Shown one piece after another: positions 1 to 14,030 of a stretch of DNA of 64,000 nucleotides; within the stretch, counting starts at the first letter, position 1; each line of letters begins with the position of its first letter. The notes below the pieces were generated by a model, which was given only the letters and a program-made list of their open reading frames with translations, was not told where the DNA came from and did no database searches. The translations under genes were made by a program, and so were the position numbers. The DNA lies in contig OY811984.1 in assembly GCA_963681505.1 (NCBI GenBank), positions 2,660,272 through 2,724,271 of the forward strand. The letters are read 5' to 3'. Origin of the DNA: Eunapius fragilis (taxonomy: Eukaryota > Porifera > Demospongiae > Spongillida > Spongillidae).

Positions 1-170
1 CCCCCCCGCTCCTCGTATCGGGCCATAAACCGACAGCACCCCCCCCCCCCCCCCCCGCTCCTCGTATCGGGCCATAAACCGACAGCACCCCCCCCCCCCC
101 CCCCCGCTTTTCGTATCGGGCCAGAAGCCGACCCCACCCCCAGCCACACCCACCATCCGTGCCCCCCCCC
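1..170. repeat. 49-bp minisatellite with long C runs
   Basis: A unit beginning GCTCCTCGTATCGGGCC and ending in a run of 15 or more C recurs at 8, 57 and 106, so the period is 49 bp. The third copy is diverged. The array runs off the left edge, so its true length is unknown. Confidence 0.85.
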
Positions 171-1074
171 CCCCCCAAAACCTGTATCCGCCGCTGTTGC
201 TTGTATTAGCAAATCGGACAGTTTTAATATACATGTACATAGCCGGTGGAGCCACCAAAGCAACTGCCTACATAGACTTTTAGTCTGTAAAGTAAATAAA
301 TTTTCTGAACTCACTGTGTGAGAGGTGGCTGTCGCGCTCATAGGTCTTCTACTTTTCTGGTTCAGCCTCATAGCTGTCACGCTCATAGGCCTTCTTCTCA
401 TAGTAGATGTATGGTCAGGGTACGAGATTTTTTGTTTATATACCAAATTCCAATCCCTCTCTAAATAATCTATGGTGGTAGTAAGGGAGGTTCATTTTCT
501 GATGTGCATGTGTAAGGCTTCACATGCAGGTCTGTGCATGCCTATTTAACACCTGGTGTGCATGCTAGTGAAATAAATTGCACTGATATTTGAGTAAATG
601 TAACGTAGGTAAAAGAAATGTTATTAAATGACTGCAATCATTTCCTATAGCTACTCCCTATATGAACCCAGGAGTATAATGGTGGTGCTTGAAAAAGCTC
701 TGCACGCTGTACTGTAATAGTGTCCATTGGACTTCCACCTAGTGGACACCTGGCTGCTAGCCTCATCAAGTTCCCTTCATGTTAGGACATCCACACCACT
801 ACAAGGCCCCTTGCTCCTCCTCATCAGGGTACCCTCATTTCCTTGGATGCTGCACTTCCACATCGGATACTGCCTCTCTAGGACACCCCCTCCACACAGT
901 ATACCCCTCCTGCTCCACCACTACATGCAACCCCCACTTCCTCCACAAATTACACACCATTTGGGGATCCTAATACACCATCTTCATATCTGGGGAGGGT
1001 CTGCTGCAGTTACATATTCTTGCAGCCCAACTGGACACCATGTTATTATATCAGAAAATAAAAAAACAGATGAA
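171..1074. other. Intergenic, no recognisable gene
   Basis: The open frames here (for example 727-1119) are proline- and histidine-rich by composition and match no domain I know. I see only a general AT-rich background and a CT-rich stretch around 760-960. Confidence 0.5.
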
Positions 1075-1355
1075 ACAAGTAATGAAAACATTCTCTATGA
1101 GAAAGTTGGTGGCATATAGGATTGGAATAAGACAACATTGGTGTAAAAAAGAAGGAAACAAGGGTCTAATAAGAAGGGGAAATGTATAATAGTCCTATAT
1201 TTCGCACACAAACATAATGTCCTACAAATGGGCGAAATATAGGCCCATTTCCCTTTCTTATTAGACCCTTGTTTTCTTCCTTTTTACACCAATATTGCCT
1301 TATTCCAATCCTATATGCCACCAACTTTTTCATAGAGAATGTTTTTATTACTTGT
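1075..1355. mobile_element. Foldback MITE, ACAAGTAA family, copy 1
   Basis: A 281-bp near-perfect hairpin. The left arm runs from ACAAGTAA through CTCTATGAGAAAGTTGGTGG and CCTATATTTCGCAC. The right arm is its reverse complement and ends TTACTTGT. It has no coding capacity. Three relatives lie at 4251, 56604 and 59389. No clear target-site duplication is visible. Both arms share the private variant CTAATAAGAA, so they match each other better than they match other copies. Confidence 0.9.
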
Positions 1356-1477
1356 ACTATATTTACCTCTGAGGCTTGTCACTGCCTAGCAATGGTATTT
1401 TGCTGTTTTTGACACTTCAAGCTGCTATATTTGTCTCCGCATCATGCTTAAAGCATAGGCGGCCCCAGGGGGCCATG

Positions 1478-1533
1478 GCACCCCCCCCCCTCCCCTGGTT
1501 ATGGCGCCCCCCGCCCCCCCCCCCCCCCCCCCA
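1478..1533. repeat. C-rich low-complexity tract
   Basis: Runs of 9 to 19 C interrupted by CTCCCCTGG and GCCCCC. The composition resembles the satellite at the left edge, but there is no shared unit. Confidence 0.7.
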
Positions 1534-1795
1534 ACCCCTGTAAGTAATTTTTACTGTAGCGTTGCAATATGATTACTACATGTAACTATGTGTAAAATAG
1601 CTACTAACACTCATCTGAGCGTACAAATCGCGATTAACAAATGACTACGATTGCAAAATCGATAATGCCCTCCCCCTTTGGCGCCCTTCGTGGGGTTGGC
1701 CCCTCCCTTCGGTAAGCGCTGGGGCCGCCTATGTAAAGCCATTTGGAAATACAGCCCCATACAGCATACTAGTTCCCATGCATTATTCTATACAC

Positions 1796-4117
<2,322 letters not shown>

Positions 4118-4258
4118 ATGCCTAGCTCACGTCAGGAAAAGAAACGAGTGAAACGACGTGCGAAATGCGAGACGATTTATAGAATCAGCACGGGCATCCT
4201 ACAGCGATACATAATATTCAGTGATTTGGGTATGAACAAAAATCAAGGAAACAAGTAA
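4118..4258 (+). pseudogene. N-terminal fragment of PEK-repeat protein family
   Basis: The ATG at 4118 opens MPSSRQEKKRVKRRAK, almost the same as the start of the repeat protein encoded at 60423 (MPSRQEKKKAKR). About 14 bases of upstream sequence (ttgttttctcaaa) are also shared. After roughly 20 codons the similarity fades. The frame then runs into the left end of foldback MITE copy 2, whose ACAAGTAA terminus supplies the stop codon. None of the YRADPEK repeats remain. I infer a truncated copy of a dispersed gene family. Whether it is expressed is unknown. Confidence 0.65.
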
Positions 4259-4532
4259 CTAAAAACATTCTCTACGAGAATGTTGGTGGTATATAGGATT
4301 TGAAGGCAATTAGTGGTGTAAAAAGCAAGGAAACAAGGTCTTATCAGACGCGAAAATGTAATTGTCCTATATTTAGCACATTTCTAGGGCATGTGTTGTT
4401 TGTGGGCTAAATATAGGACTATTACATTTTCCCTTCTGATAAAACCTTGTTTCCTTGCTTTTTACACCACCAATAGCCTTCAAATCCTATATACCACCAA
4501 CTATCTCGTAGAGAATATTTTTAGTTACTTGT
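4251..4532. mobile_element. Foldback MITE, ACAAGTAA family, copy 2
   Basis: A 282-bp hairpin with ends ACAAGTAA and TTACTTGT. The arms share the private variant TTATCAGA where copy 1 has CTAATAAGA. The central loop is around 4385-4400. It lies at the truncated end of the 4118 reading frame. Confidence 0.9.
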
Positions 4533-6154
4533 TAAAATTAAAGCAGTACAACATTAATGTATCACGTGATGCGCGCATTCGGCGTTAGGCAATATTCTGT
4601 AGCACATGCACATATAATGCTAAACTCTGTTATGTTCATGCATATAAATGGGATTTATGCATGTGTTTGCATGGATTAGTATAGCTTTCGATCATCCTGA
4701 AAGTCATCTAAATCCGAGAACCGTTTTGTAGTGGCTGCTCATAGATCTCTGTCACAACTGTTTCAGTTTGGTATCAATATGAACAGAATGATTTTATGTG
4801 CTGGCAAAAACATACATGCACGTACAGGTAATGAGACGCCTTAACTACGCAATACCTTTGCGCGCCAAAGTCCTTGATCATGCTGCGAAATTCTATGATT
4901 GCATTTACGCAAATCCCTACTTCGCGCAGCAGAACATATCATGTCATGCGCGCAATCCTGGAATATGGTGCGCATTAATAGGATTGCGCAAATTCCTGCT
5001 TCGCGCGGAACATATGTAAGCCTAACAGTATGCCTTTGCGCATCCATCTCTCATCGGATCCACTGAGACAGCTACGTAATAATCGAACCATTTTCTTGGT
5101 GTTTTCTAAGATAATTTTGAATTCAATTTGAAATAAAATGCAAGCAGATGTATGGGAAATTTTTAAGTGTTATTATTTGACGATGTAGATTATTGAACCC
5201 TTTAGACACTAGCTGGTTGCATTGGGTTGATGCTCATTTTTATAATTAATTCGTACATCATGCCATGCATGTAAACAGTCCATTAGTGTTATAATTTAAG
5301 TAGATAAAATTGAATGCATGAACGTGTACACACATTATTAGAAAGAGAAGAATACTTTACAATGTAACATAATAAGTACCACTAATTTTTTTTTTTTTTT
5401 GAAGGTAAATATATAAACGCTAATAAGGAAATATAAACATTACGGAAAACTAATTACTGAGCTACACTAAACAAATATCTACTTCACTTGTGTCTCTTTT
5501 TCCAAGCAAAACCCTAGCATTTTGGCGCATCAGCGTAATGCCTAGGCGGCAGTACATTGTAGCTAACACCTCAGGCCAGAAACAACTTGTCCTGATGGCT
5601 AACTTCTTGCATGGCAACCCTTGAGAAAGCTTCTTGTGCCTCGTTACCCCAACCACCAAATACTTCCACGACCAATGGGACACATACCCAACCTCTTTCG
5701 ATACAGGGAACGTCATTTTCGGAGTGTTTGTCCTTCTCTCCCAACTTAGCAGTATAACCTGAGGTCAAACTCGCTCCCATTAAAAAGTTAGAGTTGAGCG
5801 GATAAAAAATAATTAATGTTTGTTATGCGTCATAATACATATATTTTCAAAATTGTTGCCATGCTTTTTTTTTTCCATTGGTGGAACAAAACGAAGCGAA
5901 AGTGTTTGATCAATGTTCTTGATTCACTGTCCAACATAGGCCTATCAAGTGCGCATATCAAGTCATGCATGCATATTAAGCCTGCGCGCACGGTTCGTGA
6001 GATGAACAATATAATGTTACAAGAGAGTCAAAATAAGAACAATTCTACATCTATTTAGCATTCTATAGCTAAATGACACATGTCTAAAACTGCTACAGTG
6101 CCCTGAATATTTACTACGTAATTACATGCATGTAACCTCAAATATAAGCTGCCC
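4533..6154. other. Intergenic with a short direct repeat
   Basis: A block of about 32 bases, (C)GCAAAT(C/T)CCT(A/G)CTTCGCGC then GAACATAT, occurs at 4911 and again at 4985. A T-run lies at 5388. Open frames on the minus strand (5462-5780) match nothing I know. Confidence 0.5.
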
Positions 6155-7005
6155 TCAATGCCGATGCACCTTCTTTGTAGCGCCTTGCAATGTAATACAT
6201 TGAGTACCTTGGCAGCTATAAACTTTTCTCCCGTTTAATGCTTGAAGATTACGGAAGTTATACGGCAATGTCATTTTTGATCCGTTGGTGGTCTGCACAG
6301 CCCTCAATTGGCTCAGGAAGTCAGTTGGAATGTCAATGGTGTTCTTCAGTACGTACCACTGCACAACCTCTCCGCAGCTGGGAACGGTCAGCGATCCATT
6401 ATAAAAATAGTAGTCGAGCGAAGACGGCAGTAAATCGGAGTACTTGACACTCGTAACAGGAATGACCAGGTTGTAAACCTTTGGTACCATCAGTTTATTC
6501 CACATAGCTGCATTTGAAGGTGTACTAGTGGCTTTGAGGAGCACTCCAATAACTAGTACTGCATCGGGTGCAGTTTGCGAATCTAGATCAGCGCAGTAGG
6601 TTAGGTCCTTAGCACTGACCATGTGGAGCTCAGCAGCATACTTGGTATTGTCGATCTGGTGCTCAGTTCCACTGCTGTCATCAGCTCCCCAGTGAAAATG
6701 AAACTGACAGACGTAATAGGTAACGCCATTCTTAATGATGGTTGGTAAAACCATACCTGACTTTTCGAAAAATTTGACAGTTTTACCACGCTGCTTAAAA
6801 TATCCATTCAGTGGAACATTCCAATTCTGTAAGACAAGTGGGGCAAATCTAACAGGCACAATGGTGGAAGTGTCAATTAGAATTGGTGATTGGCTTTTCC
6901 CTGTATTGCATTCACCAGTCCAGGCACTTTGTTTGTCATAGGAATAAGCAGCACAAAAAGTTGTAACAAAAAGGCTGAGCAATGAAATCCCCACAACTGA
7001 GATTC
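6155..7005 (-). CDS. Secreted alpha-carbonic anhydrase, main exon
   Basis: Alpha-class carbonic anhydrase, CO2 + H2O to bicarbonate and a proton. Numbering from the GTG at 6994, a hydrophobic leader (ISLLSLFVTTFCAAYS) is followed by the mature domain. The three zinc histidines are in QFHFHWG (99, 101) and AELHMV (124). The Glu/Thr gate is in GTEH (111) and SLTVPSC (203). Cys29 and Cys207 fit the disulfide typical of secreted members. Domain length (about 260 aa) is complete and ends KKVHRH. There is no ATG at the start. A polypyrimidine tract and TACAG acceptor on the minus strand put the exon start at 7005, so Met comes from an unseen upstream exon. The usual proton-shuttle His64 position appears to be Lys (RGKTV). 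In sponges and corals such enzymes serve skeleton formation and pH control; a role here is inference. Confidence 0.92.
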
Positions 7006-7663
7006 CTGTATTTGTGTGTGAGGTCAGATGAGAAGGAGGGGAGTGAGTTTTTTGTAATGAGAATTTAGTATTTGGATGCTATAATAAATATAAACACAAT
7101 ACCGTACTTTATAATAAATGAGCATACAAAATGAGAAGTACAAGGAATTAGATTCATTCAATGTTTAATTTGTCTGGAGAAAGCCAGAGTGATTTTATCC
7201 CCCAATGAAAATTATATGGTGTAGATGTGCTTCCTCAAATACACATCACAACTAGCTACACATGTAGGTTCAGACGTCTGAGTTAGTGAAAATACTTGAA
7301 AATAGGACTTGTCTAATAGGAGCGAGGCTAGTATGTTATAGACAATCATGGTAGCAGTGGGGTCACATCTCCCGATGCTGAAAATGCATGAGAGAAAGCA
7401 AGCCGCGTTCAATTTCTCGAACCCGTTCATCATATGTATACGGTGGTTAAGGCGTTCACAATCCCTCAGACAATTCGCTCAGTTTTCTCCATGCATGCAT
7501 GTATGCAATTTCCATGCAGAGAACTGAGCATTGTTTTCATGTAATAATGTCTTTGTATCATTGCATCAATGTTATACCGTGGCGTATATAGGCAGTCTCG
7601 ACAGAAAGACTGGTTGTTGAAAACAGTTCGGTTTATTATGGCAGGCAAGTAGTTAAAGCAAAT
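7006..7663. other. Upstream region of the carbonic anhydrase
   Basis: The minus strand just upstream of 7005 is pyrimidine-rich (ACTCACTCCCCTCC), as expected of an intron end. The first exon and promoter must lie here or further right, but I could not place them. Confidence 0.4.
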
Positions 7664-8026
7664 AAGGCCATTCCAAATGTGATTGTAGTTTCCCGTCCTC
7701 CGCCCGCGTCATTGTAAACCCCCGCGTAATGTCACCTTCATTATTCTAATTATTGGAACAAATCATTTACGGTACATACATTGAAGGGGCGGACCTAGAG
7801 GGCGAGGTAGACCTAATTATGCTTAATGATGTGCAAATTATACGTTGGGGACATTAGAACACCAAAGGTATACATAATACACTCAAAAGAGGTGTTGGCG
7901 GCGGGCTGATGTGATGTATATGTGCATAATATGATTTAAAGTAAATAATGGATAATAGCCGCCCGCCCGCATGGGGAGCCAAAAAAGGTCCGGACGGGAA
8001 ACTATTTTCTCCTTTGGAATGGCCTA
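7664..8026. mobile_element. Non-autonomous element with AGGCCATTCC inverted ends
   Basis: The left end AAGGCCATTCCAAA followed by GTAGTTTCCCGTCC is mirrored on the right by GGACGGGAAACTA and TTTGGAATGGCCT. Both subterminal regions also carry GCCCGC motifs. It is about 363 bp with no coding capacity. The interior is not palindromic, so this is a classic MITE rather than a full hairpin. Confidence 0.75.
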
Positions 8027-10155
8027 ATTCTTCAAGTGCGCATGTTTGATGTCTGGAATAGTTCTTGCTCGGAATGACAGTTTATGAATTAGCAAGACCA
8101 TGTGTACAGTTTGATTTCTGAAATCCAATATCATATCTGCTTTTAACAAAGTTTTCAACAAAAGTGTGTGTGTTGCAAGAGCCGCAACCCCCTTGGTGAT
8201 AGCCTCAGCATGATATTGATGTTTGGTCATTATCCAAGTTTTGGAGGCATGTTGAAAATATTATAATGGATTGTGGGCGTAATAAAATGATTGCATGCAT
8301 GATTAACCTAGTTCGTTTATCTTTTCAAACGGCTTCCAAATTTCTGCAGCCCATTAATACTTTATTTGACTGATTTCATTTGTGTCTTGCACGATACATT
8401 GTTACATACCAGCATTAGTAACATAAGTATTAATATGCATTCAAGCACAATTTCTATCATAGTGTGTTAATGCCCTCTTATTATTTCACATCAGCTTGTT
8501 CAACCCAGCCATGCATGATCAGATCGCTAGGCATTAACATCAATAGCTTATGGGACAATTGTTGTATAGGAAAAAGACTTAAGTGGTCAGTTTAGTACAG
8601 AAAAGAAAAGGCATGCACAGTATTTTATATAGTCGATAAAGCCTATCTGTAATCCCATTTGTCAAGTCTTGTTTTCAAAATTATGATCCACACCTTAAAT
8701 ATGACCGACAAAGACATTCTTATGAACAATTTTTGGTGGTTCCAATTAGCGTAAAAAAAAAATTGCTCTCATCCAAATGTCAACTGAAGGATTGCACTGC
8801 AATACGTTCCACATTTAGTGTTCCACAAACATAGTGTTCTACAGAATTCTAGGAAGGGTTGAGTATTTTGGTTTTGTGCTGTTTCTGTTTTTGGCAAATG
8901 AAAGCCTCGCTCTGATATTATTGATAAACCTTTGAGACCAGAAACCATTTTGTGAATGCATTACGCCCAGCGATTGTCACGTGATAATTTATAGGTCCGG
9001 ATACACATAAGGAGAATGCATGGCCAACAAAGTCTCGTGGTTTGCGGGGATCACGACGTATTTCCTTTAATCATCCCATAGACAAGTATGGGACTGCTCT
9101 ATACTAGGCGCACCAGATTTTTCTCCCGGTTAGTAAAGCACATTTGACATGATTTTTACGTAAGTCACCAGATTGTTGCCCTTCAAGGTTTCAGTTCCAT
9201 CAAATTCCTGGGGCTTTTTTTCTAATGTACGCGAGGTCATGCATGATCAAGGAGTTTTGCGTTTTTCCACGTATGTTAAAACCTGAATAATTGTTGTCCG
9301 AGAGATACACATATTTACGCTTTTTTAACCTATACTATCCAATCTGAAAAACGGTTCCATCCTTCACAAAAGTATTATATGTTGGATCGCACGGATCTTC
9401 CGCCCGTACCCAAAAAATTGTACAACTTCACGCATGCAATGTGTTACTATATATGCTCTAATTGGTGCATAACCTTCGTCGGATGGAATCGGGCTGAGGT
9501 GCTGTAGGTGAAAAGCAGTCTAAACCGCCAAAGAAACAACAATAACTATTTGTATAATTGCCTGCAATAAGTTATTAAACTTTGTCTTCATTTTTATTAA
9601 ACATTCCCTGTTTCTAGCAATGTGAAAATTTCAATTCAAATTTAGACTAATTTCTGAGGTCATTAAGAATTCAATTTGAAATAAAAAGCAAGATGACCGC
9701 CAACGTATGAGCTAGGATTCAGTTCTCTTCCTGGAATTGCCCGCTTGTTCATGAGACAGCAAGTTTTATTTTTATACCGTCCATTCGAACATGCAATACA
9801 TGCGTTAACGATTTGGCGGTCGATAAGTGTACTTCACTAAAGAACAGTGTGCATATGCATGCTTCTACATTATATCACTCCTCATTTTTAGCAGTGTAAC
9901 CTACACTCTCTTTTGTCGTGCAATATCAGTTTATAATGTACAGGTATGCTTATTCATTTCTAGCACCTGTAGCGCGTTCAAGATGCAAATTAATATACGT
10001 GGTCAAATTAAATGACGCATGGGTTCCTCGGGTTTTGGTAGTAAGGTATAGTGCTTTTCAATATCTACATGTAATTCTCAAAGCGCACCAACATGTCATG
10101 CGTACAAATTACAAGAGAATCAAAATGATTTCTATACTGAGTTGTAGGGGGAAAT
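8027..10155. other. Intergenic, no recognisable gene
   Basis: No open frame longer than about 85 codons and no domain. A 22-base block (GAATTCAATTTGAAATAAAA then GC) at about 9667 is nearly repeated at 5117, which hints at an old dispersed repeat. Confidence 0.45.
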
Positions 10156-10636
10156 GTCTAATGTACAGCTAGGGCGTCCTCCCGGGAGTACCGCGCGGTG
10201 TACAGAAAATAAATTTATTCACGTTCAGTCAGTTTAACATCCTTTTTCATTTGACGGTGCGTGCTTGTTGTATACAGGTCGTTTAGAGCTTGCCCGAAAT
10301 TGCCAAGCTCTAATTCTTTTTCTCGGATCGGTCTGAAGTCAGAGCGTCATGCAAAGTAAAGCCATTCGATCGCGATAGGTTACTTTGTATAGAAACTTGA
10401 ATTATGTAGCAACCACGCGTTTAGCGATGAAATAGCTTCACTTTGAAGCTCTAGCTTGGAACCAAAGAAAAAGAATTAGACCCTGACAATTTCGGGCCAA
10501 GCTCCAAAGGACCTGTACAACGAGCATGCATGCACCGTGAAATGTAAAAGGGATGTTATACTGGCAGGACGTGATAAATTTATTTTCTGTACCGGCGGTA
10601 GACAAATGTACCCCTGGGAGGCTTGGTACATTAGAC
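10156..10636. mobile_element. Foldback element with GTCTAATGTAC ends
   Basis: Arms of about 180 bp (10156-10340 and 10445-10636) are inverted copies. They start GTCTAATGTAC, share CAGAAAATAAATTTAT and GGAGCTTG/AGAGCTTG with CCCGAAATTG, and are separated by a loop of about 100 bp. The right arm, read on the plus strand, contains the stretch KDLYN..AGRDKF..IRH. This resembles the last residues of the piggyBac-like reading frame at 28516-28740, whose terminus also begins GTCTAATGT. It may be a short derivative of the same element family. Confidence 0.75.
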
Positions 10637-13230
10637 ATTGAAAGGTATATACGGTAAATAACTGAAACAAATGTATCACCAGGCTAATTCGCTTTGTTAT
10701 TTATTCACACTGTTGTCGCGTTATTTCTAGCCGGGCACTCACCTTCTAACATTGTAATCAGTTTCGATGAAATAAAGAGAGCGCACTGTACTTCCTCAGT
10801 ATATTTTGAACTATTTATTTGATAACGATGGCCTATAATGCCGCGAGAATCGACTATGCTGGCGGTGGCGAAGCAGATCAATTAGGAAACGCCCACCACC
10901 CGGGAAGTACGAAATTAAGGAGCCAGACTGCCTATGCAAAAAGTAGGGTGTTTATCCTGTACTGTCGGGGATAAACACATCCAAGGTTTCGTTAGCATAA
11001 CAAATAGACGCATTTTAAGTTACTTCAATGATGGCCTTCAGACATACGTCCTTGAATCACAAAGCATCTACTGTAAACATGTACTGTAAACATCAAAACA
11101 ATATACAACTTCGAACACGAATAGAAACAACACCACATAACAAACTTGTCAGTGTATACCGGTATGCAGTGGTATACCTTAGAAACCACACTTCAATCTC
11201 ATCAGGGATTAAGTAGGGAGTAAGCACAAAGAGAGCTTACTGTGCTAAGACTTTATAATCACGTCCCAGGCTATAAGAATTCCTGCGCTTGTAAAGTGCT
11301 GCAACAAAATGACACATAATAATTTACCATCTTTGGTGCACAGTATCCATGTAGCCATTATTTGACAAGCAGTGAAAAAGTTGGAACAGTGTGTAGAATA
11401 AATTTCTAGTTGGCATGCCCCTAGAAGTGTAGAAATTATAATTATCAACACTCACACGTTGTTTAACCGGATAGTGAGTGTTGAACATGAATATATATCC
11501 GGGCGGTTGTTCGACGCCCGGTTGCAGCCGGTTAATCGAGCATCCGGGCTGTAGGCATGACGCCCTCCAACTGGCGCAGGAACAAATAGTGAGGCGCCCG
11601 ATATAGAAATATAAACGAACGATATGGGAATATACTGTTGTCATATTCACGGCAGCCGGCTACATGTAGTTTTATACAACACGGCGGAATCATTTATAAT
11701 GGGTAGTGGGTAAACTCGAAGTATGGACTGGAAGTTTAAAAAGATATATTTTTATACTCCTATATAATTCAATTCGTACTGACTATACGAATTATATAGA
11801 TGGGCTTTTTCATTTCAGTCATGCTACTAGACTTGTTCCTGTGCTTGGTATACTACAATTGCCTTTTATAATTCTATATAATCGGGTATTCTCACCGGCA
11901 ATATAACACTAAAATTTTACTTGTTTCAGTGCAGGGCTCAGTGCGTTTTTTTTCCTTAAAGTTCTTGGTTCAACTTGCATTGCGGGATGAATTTTAAAGC
12001 TGGATGACTTTCTGAGAGGAGCATCCTCATGTGGCAAACTCATGTATCTCCGTGGTGCATGCACTCCGTAAGGTATGCAATCGCGCGTGTTGTACTCCAA
12101 CATGTACAATGAGTGATGGATCCGGGACAAAGTCATGCAGGGCAGCGGTCCGGTGCGGGGCGAACCCAGCCAAGCGTGGTTTATTATATTTAGTTATGCA
12201 CATTGCACATAGCATGATCATATTGCAATTGCTAAAACTTGCTACATTTCAAATTCTATCTGTTGGTATAATCACATGCCAGTTAAAGTTGTAAAGTGGC
12301 TGGGCTCCACCCCTGATCCCTCCATAGCTTACAGAGCTCCCCTATGACATCACAACTGTGTTGGAGGGGTACACCTCCCACATTACTCCACATTACCTGT
12401 CTCCCATTTCAAAGACCTCCATATACACTACCTATTAACAAAAGAAAGGTTGCTCCAGGATCTGTACTGGTTCGTCTACATGCAGGATATCGAGGGCAAC
12501 ATATGCACTAGCAGTTTGTTGTGAGTTTAATAAAAAGTCACGCAGTTCACAATGTTGTTTCATCCGATGCTTAGCTCAATAACTACTCTTTTTGAGGTAA
12601 AGCAATGGTAAGAGCTGATGGAAGCATTGTCAATGTTGGTGACTTTGTTCACTACAACAATGTCGGTACGTATGAGCTGTTTGCTTTGGATGTACTTTAT
12701 AGACAGCAGTGGGATCTTCCTAATTATAAGCTGCGTTCAAAGTAATGCAATATCCTATTCCATTTTGCAGCACCTATAACCCATCATGGCAGGCACTGAG
12801 AGCCAATTTGTGATGGCTCTGTTGTCACAGACAAACATACTCCACGTCGTTCCTTCAATTGCCATCACTCTTCCTGTTTCTGTGGTGCACCAATGCACTC
12901 CTTCATGCTCACTACAGAACAAGGATGTTTCTATGGAACCCGAGAGGCAGAAAAGACATTGTGCTTCTCGTATGACTGACTGCATTGTATTGTTCTAATG
13001 CTTATCAAACAATTTTTTATAACGTAGCGTCATCATCGCGAATAAAAAAACGAAAACGCATGATTCATGCCTGATTTCAGGCTAGATTCATTTGTGGGCA
13101 AAGGTGATTCGTCGGTGATGATATGTCTTGATTCCGACCAAGTTCATGATTCACTAATAAGGTTTCAGCTATGAGTCGGTTAATTAGATCTGCCTGATTC
13201 AACGTAAAAAAAATTGGCCGTGTGGTGTCT
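10637..13230. other. Intergenic, one possible small exon
   Basis: No solid gene. At 12605 an ATG opens MVRADGSIVNVGDFVHYNN followed by a GTACGT donor-like site. This could be a short first exon, but I have no partner exon. The 13020-13200 stretch repeats GATTCA at irregular spacing. Confidence 0.35.
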
Positions 13231-13450
13231 TAATTCACGTCACGGAAAGAAGGGAGCCAAACGACGAGCGAAACACCTCAAAACTAGTAACGACCTACTA
13301 GATTCAACGCGAGCAAGCTAAAGAGCAAGGCTGAAAAGAAACGGGACCTCTCCTCGCAAAAAGTATCAAGCAGAGCCTGAAAAGGGAACGGACTGCTAAA
13401 ACGCAGCGATATTGCATGGTCGAGTCCTGAATGTGCTCGCTCGATGAATT
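13231..13450 (+). pseudogene. Decayed short copy of PEK-repeat gene
   Basis: The plus strand reads SRHGKKGAKRRAKHLKTS, then NDLLDSTRA, then after a stop and a frame change KKYQAEPEKG, and finally bases matching the 3' end of the 59690-60423 gene (cgatattgcatggtcgagtcctgaatgtg). The order of parts is the same as in that gene, but only about two repeat units are present and the start codon is gone. It shows what the gene looked like before its repeat array expanded. Confidence 0.7.
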
Positions 13451-13511
13451 GAGGCTCAATATACCCTGAAATACAGCTAGCACCCAGAGGTATGTCGCAC
13501 GTAGCCACCTA

Positions 13512-13873
13512 CACAGGAAAAAGTTTCAAAATCCCAGCCTTGCATGGGTTTTTACAGTGGTTTTTTAACAAAAAGCCATCCTGGAATTGAGCGAATATCG
13601 TAAAAACCATCCTGAGATTTGGCGTCCAGGGTGGGTATAGCTTAAAAAACATGCTGGGTTTGTCGAACAAGAAACATGTTGAGTCATTTTTATTTATTGC
13701 TTCAACATGGTTTTTGTTCGACAAACCCAGCATGGTTTTTAGGCTATTCCCACCCTGGACACCAAATCCAAGGATGGTTTTTGCGATATTGCTAGACGCT
13801 CAATTCCAGGATGGCTTTTTGTTAAAAACCACCCTAAAAACCCAAGGCTGGGATTTTGAAACTTTTTCCTGTG
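13512..13873. mobile_element. Foldback MITE with CACAGGAAAAAG ends, 3-bp TSD
   Basis: A 362-bp hairpin. Both ends read CACAGGAAAAAGTTTCAAAA toward the centre, and the arms continue with CCATCCTGGAATTGAGCG, CACCCTGG and GTTTGTCGAACAA. CTA flanks it on both sides (13509-13511 and 13874-13876), a 3-bp target duplication. CAC ends plus a 3-bp duplication are what CACTA/EnSpm relatives make. A relative is at 47698. Confidence 0.88.
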
Positions 13874-14030
13874 CTACTCCTTAATACATGTACATGTTGA
13901 TCATGTACATGTCTGGTTTGTGCGAAGTTGGAAGTCAGATGCTGATATGAGGTGCCTGTCTGTACATGTATTAACGCATGGCTTAGAACACTAATTAATG
14001 CTGTAGCTTGGTGGGCATGCCTATACTTAT

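Noticed and set aside
6238-6941. Plus-strand frames over the carbonic anhydrase
   Set aside because: Antisense shadows of the minus-strand enzyme.
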